A stretch of 61,213 nt of DNA from Pontibacillus marinus BH030004 = DSM 16465 (GTDB lineage Bacteria > Bacillota > Bacilli > Bacillales > BH030062): the NCBI RefSeq assembly GCF_000425225.1, contig NZ_AULJ01000036.1, positions 1-61,213 of the forward strand. The letters run 5' to 3'. Below the pieces are notes generated by a model. It saw only the letters and a list, made by a program, of their open reading frames with translations, ran no database searches and had not been told where the DNA came from. The translations under genes were made by a program, and so were the position numbers. Position 1 is the stretch's first letter. Each line of letters starts with the position of its first letter. Shown one piece after another: positions 20,168 through 35,146 of this stretch.

Positions 20168-20479
20168 TTATTTATCTATTGCTTCACCGGATTTTTTAGC
20201 GATACGAACTTTCTTACCGTCACGTACCTCATAACCGACACGTGTTGGTTCCCCTGACTTAGGGTCAATTGGCATTACATTTGATACATGGATAGGTGCT
20301 TCCTGGCTTAGGATACCGCCTTGAGGGTTGTCTTGTGATGGCTTCGCATGTTTTTTAACAACATTCACGCCTTCAACAAGGACACGCTCATTTTTAGGAT
20401 AAGCTTCAAGAATCGAACCTTGCTTGCCTTTATCCTTACCAGTGATCACCATAACTTTGTCACCTTTTTTTACATGCAT
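20168..20479 (-). CDS. rplX: 50S ribosomal protein L24
   Basis: 103 aa with an N-terminal KOW motif ([20 protein letters not shown]). An assembly-initiator protein near the exit tunnel. ATG 20479 behind AAGGAGG. Follows rplN by 38 nt. Confidence 0.97.
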   Translation of the reverse strand: MHVKKGDKVMVITGKDKGKQGSILEAYPKNERVLVEGVNVVKKHAKPSQDNPQGGILSQEAPIHVSNVMPIDPKSGEPTRVGYEVRDGKKVRIAKKSGEAIDK

Positions 20480-20517
20480 GCTTGTGGCACCTCCTTACAA
20501 GGCAATAATTCGTGCAT

Positions 20518-20886
20518 TTATAATACTTCTGGAGCTAGTGATACGATCTTCATGAATTTGTGCTCACGAAGCTCACGAGCTACAGGTCCGAAAATACGAG
20601 TACCACGTGGGCCTTTATCGTCACGGATGACTACTGCTGCGTTTTCGTCGAAACGGATATATGAACCGTCTTTACGGCGAGCTCCTGTTTTAGAACGTAC
20701 GATTACAGCGCGTACAATTTCACCCTTTTTGACAACGCCTCCTGGTGTTGCTTGTTTCACTGAGCAAACAATAACATCACCGATGTTGGCTGTTTTACGA
20801 CCAGATCCACCGAGTACTTTAATGGTCTGCAATTCACGTGCACCGGAGTTGTCAGCAACTTTTAAAGAACTTTCCTGTTGAATCAT
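20518..20886 (-). CDS. rplN: 50S ribosomal protein L14
   Basis: 122 aa from ATG 20886 ([19 protein letters not shown]), the universal length; nine extra upstream codons in the open frame contain the GGGAGGTAACG ribosome binding site. L14 forms an inter-subunit bridge and is the docking site of silencing factor RsfS. Confidence 0.98.
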   Translation of the reverse strand: MIQQESSLKVADNSGARELQTIKVLGGSGRKTANIGDVIVCSVKQATPGGVVKKGEIVRAVIVRSKTGARRKDGSYIRFDENAAVVIRDDKGPRGTRIFGPVARELREHKFMKIVSLAPEVL

Positions 20887-20928
20887 ACCGTCGTTACCTC
20901 CCTTCGGTTTCATCCCGAGCGAACTTTA

Positions 20929-21192
20929 TTATATAATTACTGATTCTTCAACGATTTCTACTAGACGGAAACGTTTGTTAGCGGATAGCGGACGAGTTTC
21001 CATGATCTTAACTACATCGCCCATTTTAGCTGAATTGTTTTCGTCATGAGTCTTAAACTTCTTGGAGTACTTAACACGTTTACCATATAACTGGTGGAAC
21101 TTGTAAGTCTCAACAAGTACAGTAATGGTTTTATCCATTTTGTCAGAAACAACACGGCCAGTATAAACCTTACGATTGTTGCGTTCACTCAT
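20929..21192 (-). CDS. rpsQ: 30S ribosomal protein S17
   Basis: 87 aa, OB fold ([20 protein letters not shown]). A primary 16S rRNA-binding protein of the body of the small subunit. GAGGAGG upstream; 21 nt after rpmC. Confidence 0.97.
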   Translation of the reverse strand: MSERNNRKVYTGRVVSDKMDKTITVLVETYKFHQLYGKRVKYSKKFKTHDENNSAKMGDVVKIMETRPLSANKRFRLVEIVEESVII

Positions 21193-21213
21193 TGAGGCTA
21201 ACCTCCTCTCGAT

Positions 21214-21841
<628 letters not shown>

Positions 21842-21859
21842 AATGCATATCCCCCTTCC

Positions 21860-22498
21860 TTAGTTCTTTTTAGATGGAAGGACTTCTCCACGATAGATCC
21901 ACACTTTGACACCTAACTTACCGTAAGTTGTGTCAGCTTCTGCAGTACCATAGTCGATGTCTGCACGTAGTGTGTGAAGTGGTACAGTTCCTTCGTTGTA
22001 ATATTCAGCGCGAGCGATATCTGCTCCGCCAAGACGACCAGAAACCTGTGTTTTGATTCCTTTCGCGCCAGCGCGCATTGCACGTTGGATTGATTGTTTT
22101 TGAGCACGACGGAATGATACACGATTTTCAAGTTGTTTTGCAATGTTATCTGCAACTAGAGTTGCGTCAAGGTCAGCTTTCTTCACTTCAACGATGTTGA
22201 TGTGAACTCGCTTACCAGTTAGTTCATTCAAGCTCTTACGAAGTGCTTCAACTTCGGAACCACCTTTACCGATTACCATACCTGGCTTCGCAGTGTGGAT
22301 AGTAATGTTAACGCGGTTCGCAGCACGTTCGATTTCAATGCTAGAAACAGCAGCGTCGTGTAGACGTTGTTCTACATATTCACGAATTTTAATATCTTCA
22401 TGTAGCAAATCTGCATAGTCTTTGCCAGCGTACCATTTTGACTCCCAGTCACGGATAACGCCAATACGCAGACCTACTGGATTAACTTTTTGACCCAC
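21860..22498 (-). CDS. rpsC: 30S ribosomal protein S3
   Basis: 212 aa; a few residues shorter at the C-terminus than B. subtilis S3. The KH domain contains [15 protein letters not shown] (about 73-87). S3 lines the mRNA entry tunnel with helicase-supporting basic residues ([19 protein letters not shown]). Only 3 nt separate it from rplV. Confidence 0.97.
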   Translation of the reverse strand: MGQKVNPVGLRIGVIRDWESKWYAGKDYADLLHEDIKIREYVEQRLHDAAVSSIEIERAANRVNITIHTAKPGMVIGKGGSEVEALRKSLNELTGKRVHINIVEVKKADLDATLVADNIAKQLENRVSFRRAQKQSIQRAMRAGAKGIKTQVSGRLGGADIARAEYYNEGTVPLHTLRADIDYGTAEADTTYGKLGVKVWIYRGEVLPSKKN

Positions 22499-22501
22499 TG
22501 A

Positions 22502-22846
22502 TTATCCCTCCTTCTTTTCTGATACAACAACTGTGATATGGCTGGTACGTTTGTTAATTTGACTTGCGCGTCCCATCGCACGTGGGCGGAAACGTTTAAG
22601 TGTAGTACCTTCGTTAACAAACGCCTCAGAAATCACTAAATTATCCGGGTCCATTTCATAGTTATGCTCAGCGTTTGCAATAGCAGAGTTTAGGACTTTC
22701 TCAACTTCTGGAGAAGCTCCGCGTTGAGTGTGACGTAGGATCGCAATCGCTTCACCTGCGTTCTTTCCTCGAATCAAATCTATTACCAAACGAACTTTAC
22801 GAGGAGCAATACGAACGGATTTCGCAACGGCTTTTGCTTGCATCAT
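22502..22846 (-). CDS. rplV: 50S ribosomal protein L22
   Basis: 114 aa with two adjacent in-frame ATG codons at the start (GGAGG is five bases before the first). The long beta-hairpin that lines the exit tunnel ([20 protein letters not shown], about 85-104) is intact; insertions or deletions there cause macrolide resistance, and none are seen. Confidence 0.97.
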   Translation of the reverse strand: MMQAKAVAKSVRIAPRKVRLVIDLIRGKNAGEAIAILRHTQRGASPEVEKVLNSAIANAEHNYEMDPDNLVISEAFVNEGTTLKRFRPRAMGRASQINKRTSHITVVVSEKKEG

Positions 22847-22862
22847 GTGTGCCTCCTCTCAT

Positions 22863-23141
22863 TTAGCGTTTTGTTTTCTTATCATCGCCACTGTGGCCTT
22901 TAAACGTACGAGTTGGTGCGAATTCACCAAGCTTGTGTCCTACCATGTCTTCTGTGACAAAAACAGGTACGTGTTTACGTCCATCGTAAACCGCGATTGT
23001 GTGTCCGACAAAGTTAGGGAAAATCGTTGAACGGCGAGACCAAGTTTTAATAACCTGATGCTTACCTTCTTCGTTTAAACCTTCAACTTTCTTCATAAGA
23101 TGGTCATCTACGAAAGGTCCCTTTTTTAGGCTGCGACCCAT
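22863..23141 (-). CDS. rpsS: 30S ribosomal protein S19
   Basis: 92 aa ([20 protein letters not shown]). In the head of the small subunit with S13. GAAAGGAGG upstream. 59 nt from rplB, the widest gap inside the S10 group; it contains the symmetrical CGGGCAA/TTGCCCG-like pair around 23171-23186. Confidence 0.97.
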   Translation of the reverse strand: MGRSLKKGPFVDDHLMKKVEGLNEEGKHQVIKTWSRRSTIFPNFVGHTIAVYDGRKHVPVFVTEDMVGHKLGEFAPTRTFKGHSGDDKKTKR

Positions 23142-23200
23142 ACATAAACCTCCTTTCGTGATTGACGCTCGGGCAACTCATGCCCGACGTCTAACCCCGT

Positions 23201-24031
23201 TTATTTTTTACGACGACGAACGATATATTTATCGGATGCTTTGTTACGCTTACGAGTTTTCTTACCAAGTGTCGGTTTACCCCATGGAGACATAGGAGAT
23301 GGAAGTCCGATTGGAGCGCGACCTTCACCACCACCGTGTGGGTGATCAACAGGGTTCATAACAGAACCACGTACTGTTGGGCGAATGCCTTTCCAACGGG
23401 AACGTCCAGCTTTACCAACTGTGATAAGCTCATGCTCTAGGTTACCAACTTGACCTACTGTAGCGCGGCAAGTTCCTAGGATCAAGCGTACTTCACCAGA
23501 TTTCAAGCGAACTAGAGTGTATTTACCTTCACGGCCCAAGATTTGAGCAGAAGCACCAGCGGAGCGTACAAGTTGTCCTCCACGTCCTGGCTTAAGTTCA
23601 ATGTTGTGTACAATAGTACCAACTGGAATGTCTTTAAGTGGAAGAGCGTTACCTACTTTGATATCTGCCTCTTCACCAGAAATGATTTCAGCACCTACTG
23701 TAAGAGTTTTCGGAGCTAGGATATAGCGCTTTTCACCGTCAGCATAGTTAACAAGCGCAATGTTAGCGGAACGGTTTGGATCGTACTCGATTGTAGCAAC
23801 GCGGCCTGGTATTCCATCTTTATCACGTTTGAAATCAATCATACGGTAGTGACGCTTATGACCTCCGCCCTGATGACGAACTGTTAAACGACCTTTATTG
23901 TTACGTCCACCTTTTCCGTGAAGGGGCGCTAATAAAGACTTTTCAGGTTGATCCGTAGTGATTTCAGCGAAATCTGAACCGGACATAAATCTACGACCGT
24001 TAGTGGTTGGTCTGTATTTTTTAATCGCCAT
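23201..24031 (-). CDS. rplB: 50S ribosomal protein L2
   Basis: 276 aa. Contains the universal [13 protein letters not shown] segment near 228-241, including the histidine close to the peptidyl-transferase centre. Binds helix 66 of 23S rRNA and helps subunit joining. Confidence 0.98.
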   Translation of the reverse strand: MAIKKYRPTTNGRRFMSGSDFAEITTDQPEKSLLAPLHGKGGRNNKGRLTVRHQGGGHKRHYRMIDFKRDKDGIPGRVATIEYDPNRSANIALVNYADGEKRYILAPKTLTVGAEIISGEEADIKVGNALPLKDIPVGTIVHNIELKPGRGGQLVRSAGASAQILGREGKYTLVRLKSGEVRLILGTCRATVGQVGNLEHELITVGKAGRSRWKGIRPTVRGSVMNPVDHPHGGGEGRAPIGLPSPMSPWGKPTLGKKTRKRNKASDKYIVRRRKK

Positions 24032-24065
24032 CTTTGTTTCCCTCCTTTTTAATTAGGTTTATTTT

Positions 24066-24356
24066 TTATGCACCTTCGAAGAATTCAAGTTCTTTGCTGT
24101 CTGGAGTTAACTGAACGATCGCTTTTTTACGATCCGCACGGTAACCTCCATAACGGCCCATACGCTTGAATTTACCTTTAAGGTTGATCGTGTTTACTTT
24201 TTGAACATTTACATCAAAGATCGTTTCAATTGCTTCTTTGATTTCAGTTTTGTTAGCTTTGTTGCTAACTTCAAAAGTGTACTTTTTCTCAGCCATTAAA
24301 TCAGCAGAACGCTCTGTGATAACGGGGCGCTTAATAATATCACGTGGGTCTTTCAT
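24066..24356 (-). CDS. rplW: 50S ribosomal protein L23
   Basis: 96 aa ([20 protein letters not shown]). At the exit of the tunnel; docking site of trigger factor and of the signal recognition particle. Start shares one base with the rplD stop, so translation is coupled. Confidence 0.97.
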   Translation of the reverse strand: MKDPRDIIKRPVITERSADLMAEKKYTFEVSNKANKTEIKEAIETIFDVNVQKVNTINLKGKFKRMGRYGGYRADRKKAIVQLTPDSKELEFFEGA

Positions 24357-24976
24357 TATGCAAGCACCTCCCCTGCTTTGTCAGCTGCTTCTTTTGTAAA
24401 GATCAGCTTGTCATGCGTTAATACATCAAGTACGTTTACTTGTGCTACAGTTACAACTTTTACGCCAGGAATGTTGTTTGCTGAGCGTTCAGCATTTTCA
24501 TTCACGTCTGCTGTAACAATTACCGCTTTTTCAGCTTCTACACCTTTAAGAAGGCTTGCAACCTCTTTCGTTTTTGGAGCATCAATAGATAAATCTTCAA
24601 GAACGATTAGGTTGTTTTCTACTGCTTTTTGGGAAAGAGCAGATTTAAGAGCTAAACGGCGAACTTTCTTTGGAAGCTTATAGCTATAACTACGTGGAGT
24701 AGGACCGAATACTGTTCCACCGCCTACCCATTGTGGGGAACGAATAGAACCTTGACGTGCACGGCCTGTTCCTTTTTGACGCCATGGTTTGCGTCCTCCA
24801 CCGCTCACTTCTGAACGATTTTTAACTTCATGAGTACCTTGGCGAAGTGTTGCGCGTTGCATCACTACTGCCTCATGCATTACATGTTGATTTGGTTCAA
24901 TACCAAAAACAGATTCATTCAGCTCAACATCGCCTACTTGAGAACCGCTTTGGTTGTATAAAGATACTTTAGGCAT
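24356..24976 (-). CDS. rplD: 50S ribosomal protein L4
   Basis: 206 aa. The extended tunnel loop ([20 protein letters not shown], about 58-77) is wild type in appearance. L4 autoregulates the S10 operon in E. coli; a structured leader upstream of rpsJ in this window could be the target. Confidence 0.98.
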   Translation of the reverse strand: MPKVSLYNQSGSQVGDVELNESVFGIEPNQHVMHEAVVMQRATLRQGTHEVKNRSEVSGGGRKPWRQKGTGRARQGSIRSPQWVGGGTVFGPTPRSYSYKLPKKVRRLALKSALSQKAVENNLIVLEDLSIDAPKTKEVASLLKGVEAEKAVIVTADVNENAERSANNIPGVKVVTVAQVNVLDVLTHDKLIFTKEAADKAGEVLA

Positions 24977-25001
24977 GACTTATCCTCCTTTCGTTTGGTG
25001 A

Positions 25002-25625
25002 TTAGTTACCTTTGATTGCAGAAGTGACTTCTACATAAGACTTCTTCGCACCAGGAACGTTTCCTTTGATAAGAAGAAGGTTACGCTCTTCGTCAACTTT
25101 TACAATCTCTAGGTTTTGGATTGTTACGGTATTACCACCCATTTGACCAGGTAGCTTCATACCTTTGAATACGTGCATTGAGTTGATGTCACCTAATGTA
25201 CCTGGGCGACGGTGGTAGCGGGAACCGTGTGTTTTTGGTCCAGTGTTATGACCGTGACGCTTAACAGCACCTTGGAAACCTTTACCTTTAGAAGTCCCAG
25301 TTACATCAACTACATCACCTTGTTGAAATACATTCACGCCAACTTCTTGACCAACTTCGTAGTCTTCAACGTTAGCGTTACGGATTTCACGAATGAAGCG
25401 CTTAGGGTTAGTCTGTGCTTTTTCAGCATGACCTTTTTGTGGCTTGTTTGCATGTTTTTCATCAGCAAAACCAAGCTGGATCGCTTCGTAACCATCGTTG
25501 TTATCTTCTTTTTTCTGAAGAACTACGTTCGGTTCAGCTTGAACAACAGTTACTGGAGTTAGCTCTCCATTCTCGTCAAATAGCTGAGTCATACCGATTT
25601 TACGACCTAAGATTCCTTTCGTCAT
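25002..25625 (-). CDS. rplC: 50S ribosomal protein L3
   Basis: 207 aa ([20 protein letters not shown]). The central loop ([20 protein letters not shown], about 114-133) reaches the peptidyl-transferase centre. AGGAGGTG upstream; 27 nt after rpsJ. Confidence 0.98.
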   Translation of the reverse strand: MTKGILGRKIGMTQLFDENGELTPVTVVQAEPNVVLQKKEDNNDGYEAIQLGFADEKHANKPQKGHAEKAQTNPKRFIREIRNANVEDYEVGQEVGVNVFQQGDVVDVTGTSKGKGFQGAVKRHGHNTGPKTHGSRYHRRPGTLGDINSMHVFKGMKLPGQMGGNTVTIQNLEIVKVDEERNLLLIKGNVPGAKKSYVEVTSAIKGN

Positions 25626-25652
25626 CCGTTACACCTCCTATTTTGTTCTGAT

Positions 25653-26160
<508 letters not shown>

Positions 26161-26166
26161 TTTCAT

Positions 26167-26195
26167 ATTATACAAAGGTATAGCCATATTTTCAA
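26167..26195 (-). promoter_or_regulatory. SigA promoter of the S10-spc-alpha operon
   Basis: TTGAAA (26190-26195) and perfect TATAAT (26167-26172) on the minus strand with a 17-nt spacer, about 200 nt before rpsJ. Confidence 0.8.
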
Positions 26196-26502
26196 GGTTT
26201 TATTAAATTTCAAGACAATTTTCACAGATTCATATTAGAGGAAGATGATTATGGTATGAAATTTACATGTGGGTTAATTATTTATGTAGAAATGCGGATA
26301 AATAAATTGAATGAATAAATGAAGAATTATTATAGTGGCTATCTATAACACATTCAAAATTATAACAAGATACAATATAGTTGTGTAGAGGTATTTTTTG
26401 ATTTTCAATCCAGTTATTGAGTTTCTTCTATATATATAGTCACTTCAAATCAATGAAAGTTAGATAAGTACGTACATTTAATTGTAAAAACGGTAAGAAA
26501 GT
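26196..26502. other. AT-rich intergenic stretch between tuf and the S10 promoter
   Basis: About 300 nt without a credible gene on either strand. B. subtilis has ybaC here; no trace of a hydrolase gene is visible. I see no repeat, terminator or tRNA in it apart from scattered TATA-like words. Confidence 0.6.
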
Positions 26503-26540
26503 TAAAAAAAGCAGCAGACACAAAGTGTCTGCTGCTTTTA
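26503..26540 (-). terminator. Terminator after tuf
   Basis: A 15-bp stem AAAAGCAGCAGACAC/GTGTCTGCTGCTTTT (26507-26521 with 26525-26539) and a 3-nt loop, followed by a T-run on the minus strand. Ends the str operon. Confidence 0.92.
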
Positions 26541-26557
26541 TAAATCAATTTGAGTTA

Positions 26558-27748
<1,191 letters not shown>

Positions 27749-27886
27749 GAAAACTTCCTCCTTTAAATATAAGAAAATGTATTTTTAATAATTTATTTGT
27801 GTCATAGAAGCACACGAGGTGTCAAGCACCTCATATGCATCTACGGCTACAATACAAGTTATACTTGAAGATGGTGAAAAAATCAA

Positions 27887-29965
27887 TTATTCACCAGCAT
27901 TTTTCTTAACAATTTCATCAGAAATGCTCTTCGGTACTTCATCATAGTGTGAGAAGTGCATAGTGTACGTTCCGCGACCTTGTGTGTTAGAACGTAGGCT
28001 TGTTGCATAACCAAACATTTCAGATAGAGGTACGAATGCTTTTACAAGCTGAGCAGAACCACGAGTATCCATACCGTCTACACGTCCACGACGTGCTGTT
28101 ACGTCACCCATGATGTCTCCCATGTACTCTTCTGGAATAACAATTTCAACCTTCATCATTGGTTCAAGTAGAACAGGTTTACACTTGTTTTTCGCGTCTT
28201 TAAGTGCCATAGAAGCTGCTACTTTATAAGCCATTTCACTGGAGTCTACATCGTGGTAAGAACCATCGAATAGTGTTGCTTTAATATCAATTAATGGATA
28301 GCCAGCAACTACTCCGTTTTCCATAGCTTCTTCGATACCTTGTTGTACTGAGTTGATGTATTCACGTGGAATTACACCACCAACTACTTTGTCTACGAAT
28401 TCGAAGCCAGCGCCTTCGTCGTTTGGTTCGAACTCAACCCAAACGTGACCGTATTGTCCACGACCACCAGACTGACGTACGAACTTACCTTCAACCTGTG
28501 CAGAACCACGGAAAGTTTCACGGTAAGCAACTTGCGGGCTACCGATATTCGCTTCAACTTTGAACTCACGCTTCAGACGGTCAACGATAACGTCTAGGTG
28601 AAGTTCACCCATACCTGAGATAATCGTTTGGCCAGTCTCTACGTTTGTTTCAGTTTTGAATGTTGGATCCTCTTCAGCAAGTTTCGCTAGAGCTACAGCC
28701 ATTTTATCTTGGTCTGCTTTTGATTTTGGTTCAATCGCAACAGAGATAACTGGCTCAGGGAATTCCATAGACTCAAGGATTACAAGACTCTTCTCATCAC
28801 ATAGCGTATCACCTGTTGCTGTATCTTTAAGACCAACACCAGCTGCGATATCACCTGCATATACGTGAGAGATCTCTTCACGAGAGTTTGCGTGCATCTG
28901 TAGGATACGACCTACACGTTCACGCTTGTCTTTTGTAGAGTTTTTAACGTATGAACCGGAGCTAAGGAGACCGGAATACACACGGAAGAATGTCAACTTA
29001 CCTACATATGGATCTGTCATTACCTTGAAGGCAAGAGCAGAGAAAGGCTCGTTGTCGTCCGCTTTACGAACTACTTCTTCTTCAGTACGTGGTACGTGAC
29101 CTTCAATTGGAGGTACATCTAACGGTGATGGTAGGTAATCAATTACCGCATCAATTAGAAGTTGAACACCTTTGTTTTTGAATGCAGAACCACATAATAC
29201 AGGGTAGAAATCTACGTTTAGAGTTGCTGTACGGATAGCCGCCATTAACTCTTCATTTGTAAATTCTTCTCCCTCAAGGTAACGCATCATAAGCTCTTCA
29301 TCTGATTCAGCAACAGCTTCGATAAGCTTCAAGCGATACTCTTCAGCTTGTTCCTTATACTCATCAGGGATTTCACGAGCTTCTGCACGTGTACCAAGGT
29401 CATCCATGTAATAGAATGCTTGCATTCCAATTAGATCGATGATTCCTTCAAACTCATCTTCAGCACCGATAGGAAGCTGAATTGGGTGAGCATTAGCACC
29501 TAAACGATCGTTTAGAGTTGAAGTTGAGTATAGGAAGTCAGCGCCTACTTTGTCCATCTTGTTAATGAAAACAATACGTGGAACACCGTAAGTTGTCGCC
29601 TGACGCCATACTGTTTCTGTCTGAGGTTCTACACCAGACTGTGCGTCTAGTACAGCCACTGAACCATCAAGTACACGAAGGGAACGTTCAACCTCTACTG
29701 TGAAGTCTACGTGTCCTGGTGTATCAATGATGTTGATACGGTGGTCTTTCCATTGAGCCGTAGTCGCAGCGGAAGTGATTGTAATTCCACGTTCCTGCTC
29801 CTGGCTCATCCAGTCCATTTGGGAAGCACCTTCGTGCGTTTCACCAATTTTGTGAATGCGTCCTGTATAGAAAAGAATACGCTCTGTAGCTGTTGTTTTA
29901 CCGGCATCGATGTGAGCCATGATGCCGATATTACGTGTCTTTTCCAAGGAGAACTCTCTAGGCAT
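27887..29965 (-). CDS. fusA: Elongation factor G
   Basis: 692 aa, five-domain translocase. GTPase motifs AHIDAGKTT (about 17-25), DTPGHVDF (about 81-88) and NKMD (about 135-138) are intact. Catalyses translocation and, with RRF, ribosome recycling. Start ATG with GGAAGGAGAAAG upstream; 42 nt after rpsG. Confidence 0.98.
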   Translation of the reverse strand: MPREFSLEKTRNIGIMAHIDAGKTTATERILFYTGRIHKIGETHEGASQMDWMSQEQERGITITSAATTAQWKDHRINIIDTPGHVDFTVEVERSLRVLDGSVAVLDAQSGVEPQTETVWRQATTYGVPRIVFINKMDKVGADFLYSTSTLNDRLGANAHPIQLPIGAEDEFEGIIDLIGMQAFYYMDDLGTRAEAREIPDEYKEQAEEYRLKLIEAVAESDEELMMRYLEGEEFTNEELMAAIRTATLNVDFYPVLCGSAFKNKGVQLLIDAVIDYLPSPLDVPPIEGHVPRTEEEVVRKADDNEPFSALAFKVMTDPYVGKLTFFRVYSGLLSSGSYVKNSTKDKRERVGRILQMHANSREEISHVYAGDIAAGVGLKDTATGDTLCDEKSLVILESMEFPEPVISVAIEPKSKADQDKMAVALAKLAEEDPTFKTETNVETGQTIISGMGELHLDVIVDRLKREFKVEANIGSPQVAYRETFRGSAQVEGKFVRQSGGRGQYGHVWVEFEPNDEGAGFEFVDKVVGGVIPREYINSVQQGIEEAMENGVVAGYPLIDIKATLFDGSYHDVDSSEMAYKVAASMALKDAKNKCKPVLLEPMMKVEIVIPEEYMGDIMGDVTARRGRVDGMDTRGSAQLVKAFVPLSEMFGYATSLRSNTQGRGTYTMHFSHYDEVPKSISDEIVKKNAGE

Positions 29966-30007
29966 GAATCTTTCTCCTTCCTATTGCTTGGTTTATTTTG
30001 TTTGTGA

Positions 30008-30508
<501 letters not shown>

Positions 30509-30543
30509 TTATTAATACTTAGTTAAATGCAAGTTAACTTACA

Positions 30544-30957
30544 TTATTTTTTAGGTTTCTTCGTACCGTATTTAGAACGACCTTGCATACGGCCTTCAAC
30601 TCCTGCAGTATCAAGCGCACCACGAACAATGTGATAACGCACACCTGGTAAGTCTTTTACACGACCTCCACGGATAAGAACAACACTGTGCTCTTGTAGG
30701 TTGTGGCCGATACCAGGAATATACGCAGTAACCTCAATACTGTTTGTAAGACGTACACGAGCGTATTTACGAAGTGCGGAGTTTGGTTTTTTCGGTGTTA
30801 GCGTACCAACACGTGTACAAACACCACGCTTTTGTGGAGAAGAAAGATCAGTGAATTGCTTTTTGAAGCTATTGTAACCTTTATTCAATGCTGGTGAGTC
30901 AGACTTAGACGTCTTAGAAACGCGTCCTTTACGTACTAATTGGTTAATAGTAGGCAT
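30544..30957 (-). CDS. rpsL: 30S ribosomal protein S12
   Basis: 137 aa. The decoding-centre segments [11 protein letters not shown] and [13 protein letters not shown] carry the streptomycin-sensitive residues (Lys in PKKPNS and Lys in RVKDLP), so no resistance mutation is visible. Preceded by rplGB after 109 nt. Confidence 0.98.
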   Translation of the reverse strand: MPTINQLVRKGRVSKTSKSDSPALNKGYNSFKKQFTDLSSPQKRGVCTRVGTLTPKKPNSALRKYARVRLTNSIEVTAYIPGIGHNLQEHSVVLIRGGRVKDLPGVRYHIVRGALDTAGVEGRMQGRSKYGTKKPKK

Positions 30958-31066
30958 TCTATTATCCTCCCTTCAAAATTGCTTTAGTAAAACCACACAT
31001 CCAGGTGGTTCATAAATAGGCAAAAAACAAAGCTTTCGCGAATGCTTACTGCATAACGCCAAAACT

Positions 31067-31318
31067 TTATTGCTTTATCGCCACTACAGCTGCTCCCACA
31101 TCAATACCACATGCTCTTCCAAGTTTCTCTTTAGAATCTACTTGCGATACAGGAGTTGCTAACTCGTGAGCGAGTCGCAGCACTTTAACAGTTACTTGCT
31201 GATCAGCATCATCAGCAATGATAACTTCATTGACTTTGCCATGTTTCATTGCTTTCATGGCTTGCTTAGTTCCGATTACAATATTCGGCTTAGCCTGTGC
31301 TACTTTATCATAAGACAT
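31067..31318 (-). CDS. rplGB: L7Ae-family ribosomal protein (YbxF)
   Basis: 83 aa, L7Ae/L30e/Gadd45 fold ([20 protein letters not shown]). B. subtilis YbxF binds kink-turn RNA and associates with ribosomes in growth. GGAGG upstream. First gene of the str transcription unit, with its own promoter, as in B. subtilis where ybxF lies between rpoC and rpsL. Confidence 0.93.
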   Translation of the reverse strand: MSYDKVAQAKPNIVIGTKQAMKAMKHGKVNEVIIADDADQQVTVKVLRLAHELATPVSQVDSKEKLGRACGIDVGAAVVAIKQ

Positions 31319-31365
31319 TTAATATATCCTCCAAAGTAACAAGGATAAATGGAAGCACCTTGAAT

Positions 31366-31394
31366 ATATTATCACTCACTCGATTGTATGTCAA
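31366..31394 (-). promoter_or_regulatory. SigA promoter of rplGB-rpsL-rpsG-fusA-tuf
   Basis: Perfect TTGACA (31389-31394) and TAATAT (31366-31371) on the minus strand, 17-nt spacer, about 45 nt before rplGB. No intrinsic terminator is seen between rpoC and this promoter, so readthrough from rpoBC is possible. Confidence 0.75.
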
Positions 31395-31460
31395 CGTTGT
31401 GATGTGATTTTTTATCAAGATACTTCCCAGCTTATCACTTGCTTCCTTATCATTACACAA

Positions 31461-34400
31461 TTATGACTGTGTGATTTCTTCTGGTTGTTCTGGTGCAGAT
31501 TTCATATCTTCAGTTAATTCATCAGAAGCAGGCTCGATACTACGGTATCTCGGCATTCCTGTACCAGCCGGAACAAGCTTACCAATAATAACGTTCTCTT
31601 TCAAGCCTAGAAGCTCATCGCGTTTACCTTTAATCGCAGCATCTGTTAGGACACGAGTAGTCTCCTGGAAGGACGCTGCTGATAAGAATGAATCTGTTTC
31701 AAGAGATGCTTTTGTGATACCTAATAGTACAGGACGACCAACTGCTGGTTGCTCTCCTTCTATTAATGCTTTTTGGTTCGCTTCTTTAAATTGGTGAATT
31801 TCAAGTAAGGAACCAGGTAGCACATCAGTTTCACCTGCATCGTGCACTCGGATTTTACGTAGCATCTGGCGAACCATAACCTCTACGTGCTTATCTCCGA
31901 TTTCAACACCCTGCATACGATATACCTTCTGCACTTCTTTTAGAAGGTAAGCTTCTACACCTTCCATACCTTGGATCTTAAGGAGATCTTTCGGATCAAT
32001 GGAACCTTCTGTTAGAGCATCTCCTGCAATGACAGAGTCGCCGATTGATACTTTCATACGAGCTCCATAAGGTGCAGTGTAGCTACGTTTCTCTACTTCG
32101 CCTTGAACAGTAATTTCAAGCTTATCCTTTACTTCAGCAACATCTTCTACAGTACCATAGATTTCAGTGATTACAGCTTGACCTTTCGGGTTACGAGCTT
32201 CAAACAACTCTTGGATACGCGGAAGACCTTGTGTAATGTCATCTCCTGCTACACCACCTGTGTGGAATGTACGCATCGTAAGCTGTGTACCTGGCTCACC
32301 GATTGATTGTGCTGCAATAATTCCTACTGCTTCTCCTACTTCTACTTCAGAACCAGTTGCTAAGTTACGGCCATAACACTTCTTACATACACCATGACGT
32401 GTAGAACATGTGAATACAGAACGGATAACAACTTTCTCAACACCTGCATCAACAATTTGTTTTGCTTTGTCTTCAGTTATTAACTCGTTAGGTTTCGCCA
32501 TTACTTCCCCTGACTCTGGGTGACGTACTGTCTTAAATGCAATACGTCCAATTAGACGGTCGATTAATGGCTCAATCATTTCAGTACCTTCAGTTAGAGA
32601 CTCTACTTCTAAGCCACGGTCTGTTCCACAATCATCTTCACGGACAATGACGTCTTGGGCAACGTCAACAAGACGACGTGTTAGATAACCTGAGTCAGCT
32701 GTTTTTAGAGCTGTATCGGCTAGACCTTTACGAGCACCGTGTGTAGAAATAAAGTACTCAAGTACTGTTAGACCTTCACGGAAGCTGGACTTGATCGGTA
32801 GTTCAATGATCTTACCGGATGGGTTTGCCATCAGACCACGCATACCTGCTAGCTGTGTGAAGTTAGATGCGTTACCACGGGCACCAGAATCACTCATCAT
32901 GTAGATTGGGTTGGTAGGGTCTAAGGATTTCATCAAGCGCTCTTGAATGTCATCTTTAGCCGCAGACCAAATCGCAATTACACGGTCATAGCGTTCGTCA
33001 TCCGTGATTAAACCACGACGGAACTGCTTCATAACCTTGTCGACTTTTTCTTGCGCTTCATCAAGAATCTCTTGTTTTTCAGGTAATACAACAATGTCAG
33101 ATACACCTACGGTAATACCAGCTTTTGTAGAATAAGCAAAGCCGAGATCCTTCATGCGGTCAAGCATCTTGGATGTTTCACTGATCTTAAAGCGTTTGAA
33201 CACTTCTGCGATGATATCTCCTAAGATACCTTTCTTGAATGGTGCTACAATATCACGCTTTTTAATCTCTTCTTTAACATCTGTTCCTCTTGGAATGAAG
33301 TACATTTCAGGAGTAAGTTTTTCTAAGTTATCCTGTGTCGGTTCATTGATATAAGGGAACGACTCTGGAAGTATTTCATTGAAAATCAACTTACCTACAG
33401 TTGTAAGAAGAAGTTGTTCATTTTGTTCTTGAGTAAATGTCTGATTCTGTAACGAACCAGCATATACAGCTACACGAGTGTGTAGGTGAACATACCCGTT
33501 CTGATAAGCAATTAAAGCTTCTTCAGTATCTTTAAAGACTTTACCTTCACCAATTGCATCTTCACGTTCAAGAGTCAGGTAATAGTTACCTAATACCATG
33601 TCCTGTGAAGGTGTAACAACTGGCTTACCGTCTTTTGGATTCAGGATGTTCTGAGCAGCAAGCATTAGAATTCGTGCTTCCGCTTGTGCTTCAGCTGATA
33701 ATGGAACGTGAACAGCCATTTGGTCACCGTCAAAGTCCGCGTTATATGCTGTACATACAAGTGGGTGAAGACGAATTGCGCGCCCTTCAACCAACACTGG
33801 CTCAAACGCCTGGATTCCTAAACGGTGCAAGGTAGGCGCACGGTTTAATAGTACTGGGTGTTCTTTAATAACATCTTCTAGAACGTCCCATACTTCTGGG
33901 TGAATGCGCTCGATCTTACGTTTAGCTGATTTAATATTATGAGCAAGACCTCGGTCTACAAGTTCTCTCATTACAAATGGTTTAAATAATTCTAAAGCCA
34001 TTTCTTTTGGTAAACCTGCTTGATACATCTTCAAGCTTGGTCCAACTACGATTACAGAACGACCTGAGTAGTCAACACGTTTACCAAGAAGGTTCTGACG
34101 GAAACGTCCTTGTTTACCTTTCAGCATATGAGAAAGAGACTTCAACGGACGATTACCCGGTCCTGTTACAGGACGACCACGACGGCCATTATCAATAAGT
34201 GCGTCAACTGCTTCTTGAAGCATACGTTTTTCGTTTTGAACGATAATCGTAGGAGCTCCAAGGTCTAACAAACGTTTTAAACGGTTGTTACGGTTAATCA
34301 CACGACGATATAAATCATTTAAGTCAGAAGTCGCAAAACGTCCACCATCCAACTGAACCATTGGACGTAATTCAGGTGGGATTACAGGAAGTACATCAAG

Positions 34401-35081
34401 GATCATCCAAGATGGGTCATTTCCTGAACCACGGAACGACTCTAATACTTCTAAGCGCTTAATAGCACGTGTACGACGTTGACCTTGTGCTGTTTTAAGC
34501 TCTTCTTTTAACGTATCTACTTCCCCTTCAAGATCAATGTCTTGAAGAAGTTTACGGATTGCTTCAGCACCCATTGCAGCATGGAAAGTGTTTCCGTACT
34601 TTTCGCGGTACGTACGGTATTCTTTCTCAGAGAGAAGTTGCTTCTTCTCAAGTGCTGTATCACCTGTATCTGTTACCACGTAAGCAGCGAAGTAAATAAC
34701 TTCTTCTAGAGCACGTGGAGACATATCTAGGACAAGACCCATACGACTTGGGATCCCTTTGAAGTACCAAATGTGAGAGACAGGGGCAGCTAATTCTAAG
34801 TGCCCCATACGCTCACGGCGAACTTTCGCCTTTGTTACTTCTACGCCACAGCGGTCACAAACAATTCCTTTATAACGAACTCGTTTGTATTTCCCACAAT
34901 GACATTCCCAATCCTTTGTAGGTCCAAAGATACGTTCGCAGAACAATCCATCTTTTTCAGGCTTTAACGTACGATAATTAATCGTTTCTGGTTTTTTAAC
35001 CTCACCATAAGACCATGAGCGGATCTTATCTGGAGAAGCTAAACCTATCTTCATATATTCAAAATTATTAACATCTAGCAA
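31461..35081 (-). CDS. rpoC: RNA polymerase beta-prime subunit
   Basis: 1206 aa. Zinc-binding Cys residues lie in CHCGKY and CDRCG (about 60-78). The catalytic Mg motif [12 protein letters not shown] is near residue 449, the trigger-loop/bridge-helix region includes [19 protein letters not shown], and a second zinc site is in the [14 protein letters not shown] segment. Start is TTG 35081 ([18 protein letters not shown]) with GGAGG 8-9 nt upstream, the same start as B. subtilis. 65 nt after rpoB. Confidence 0.98.
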   Translation of the reverse strand: MLDVNNFEYMKIGLASPDKIRSWSYGEVKKPETINYRTLKPEKDGLFCERIFGPTKDWECHCGKYKRVRYKGIVCDRCGVEVTKAKVRRERMGHLELAAPVSHIWYFKGIPSRMGLVLDMSPRALEEVIYFAAYVVTDTGDTALEKKQLLSEKEYRTYREKYGNTFHAAMGAEAIRKLLQDIDLEGEVDTLKEELKTAQGQRRTRAIKRLEVLESFRGSGNDPSWMILDVLPVIPPELRPMVQLDGGRFATSDLNDLYRRVINRNNRLKRLLDLGAPTIIVQNEKRMLQEAVDALIDNGRRGRPVTGPGNRPLKSLSHMLKGKQGRFRQNLLGKRVDYSGRSVIVVGPSLKMYQAGLPKEMALELFKPFVMRELVDRGLAHNIKSAKRKIERIHPEVWDVLEDVIKEHPVLLNRAPTLHRLGIQAFEPVLVEGRAIRLHPLVCTAYNADFDGDQMAVHVPLSAEAQAEARILMLAAQNILNPKDGKPVVTPSQDMVLGNYYLTLEREDAIGEGKVFKDTEEALIAYQNGYVHLHTRVAVYAGSLQNQTFTQEQNEQLLLTTVGKLIFNEILPESFPYINEPTQDNLEKLTPEMYFIPRGTDVKEEIKKRDIVAPFKKGILGDIIAEVFKRFKISETSKMLDRMKDLGFAYSTKAGITVGVSDIVVLPEKQEILDEAQEKVDKVMKQFRRGLITDDERYDRVIAIWSAAKDDIQERLMKSLDPTNPIYMMSDSGARGNASNFTQLAGMRGLMANPSGKIIELPIKSSFREGLTVLEYFISTHGARKGLADTALKTADSGYLTRRLVDVAQDVIVREDDCGTDRGLEVESLTEGTEMIEPLIDRLIGRIAFKTVRHPESGEVMAKPNELITEDKAKQIVDAGVEKVVIRSVFTCSTRHGVCKKCYGRNLATGSEVEVGEAVGIIAAQSIGEPGTQLTMRTFHTGGVAGDDITQGLPRIQELFEARNPKGQAVITEIYGTVEDVAEVKDKLEITVQGEVEKRSYTAPYGARMKVSIGDSVIAGDALTEGSIDPKDLLKIQGMEGVEAYLLKEVQKVYRMQGVEIGDKHVEVMVRQMLRKIRVHDAGETDVLPGSLLEIHQFKEANQKALIEGEQPAVGRPVLLGITKASLETDSFLSAASFQETTRVLTDAAIKGKRDELLGLKENVIIGKLVPAGTGMPRYRSIEPASDELTEDMKSAPEQPEEITQS

Positions 35082-35146
35082 GGGGCCTACCTCCCTTATA
35101 GTATCCAGGTTCTACCTTAAACAATGAATCTTGTGCTGAAAAGCTA

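Noticed and set aside
27818-27834. Promoter or terminator for tuf in the fusA-tuf gap
   Set aside because: TTGACA is present but no -10 box lies at the right distance, and the GAGGTG/CACCTC stem is only 6 bp with no T-run.
31067-31318. Lateral acquisition of an archaeal-type ribosomal protein
   Set aside because: The L7Ae-type gene rplGB is the normal neighbour of rpsL in Bacillaceae.
34007-34198. Plus-strand open frames opposite rpoC, rpoB, clpC and ribosomal genes
   Set aside because: These are shadows of strongly coding minus-strand genes; none has a ribosome binding site or a recognisable product.
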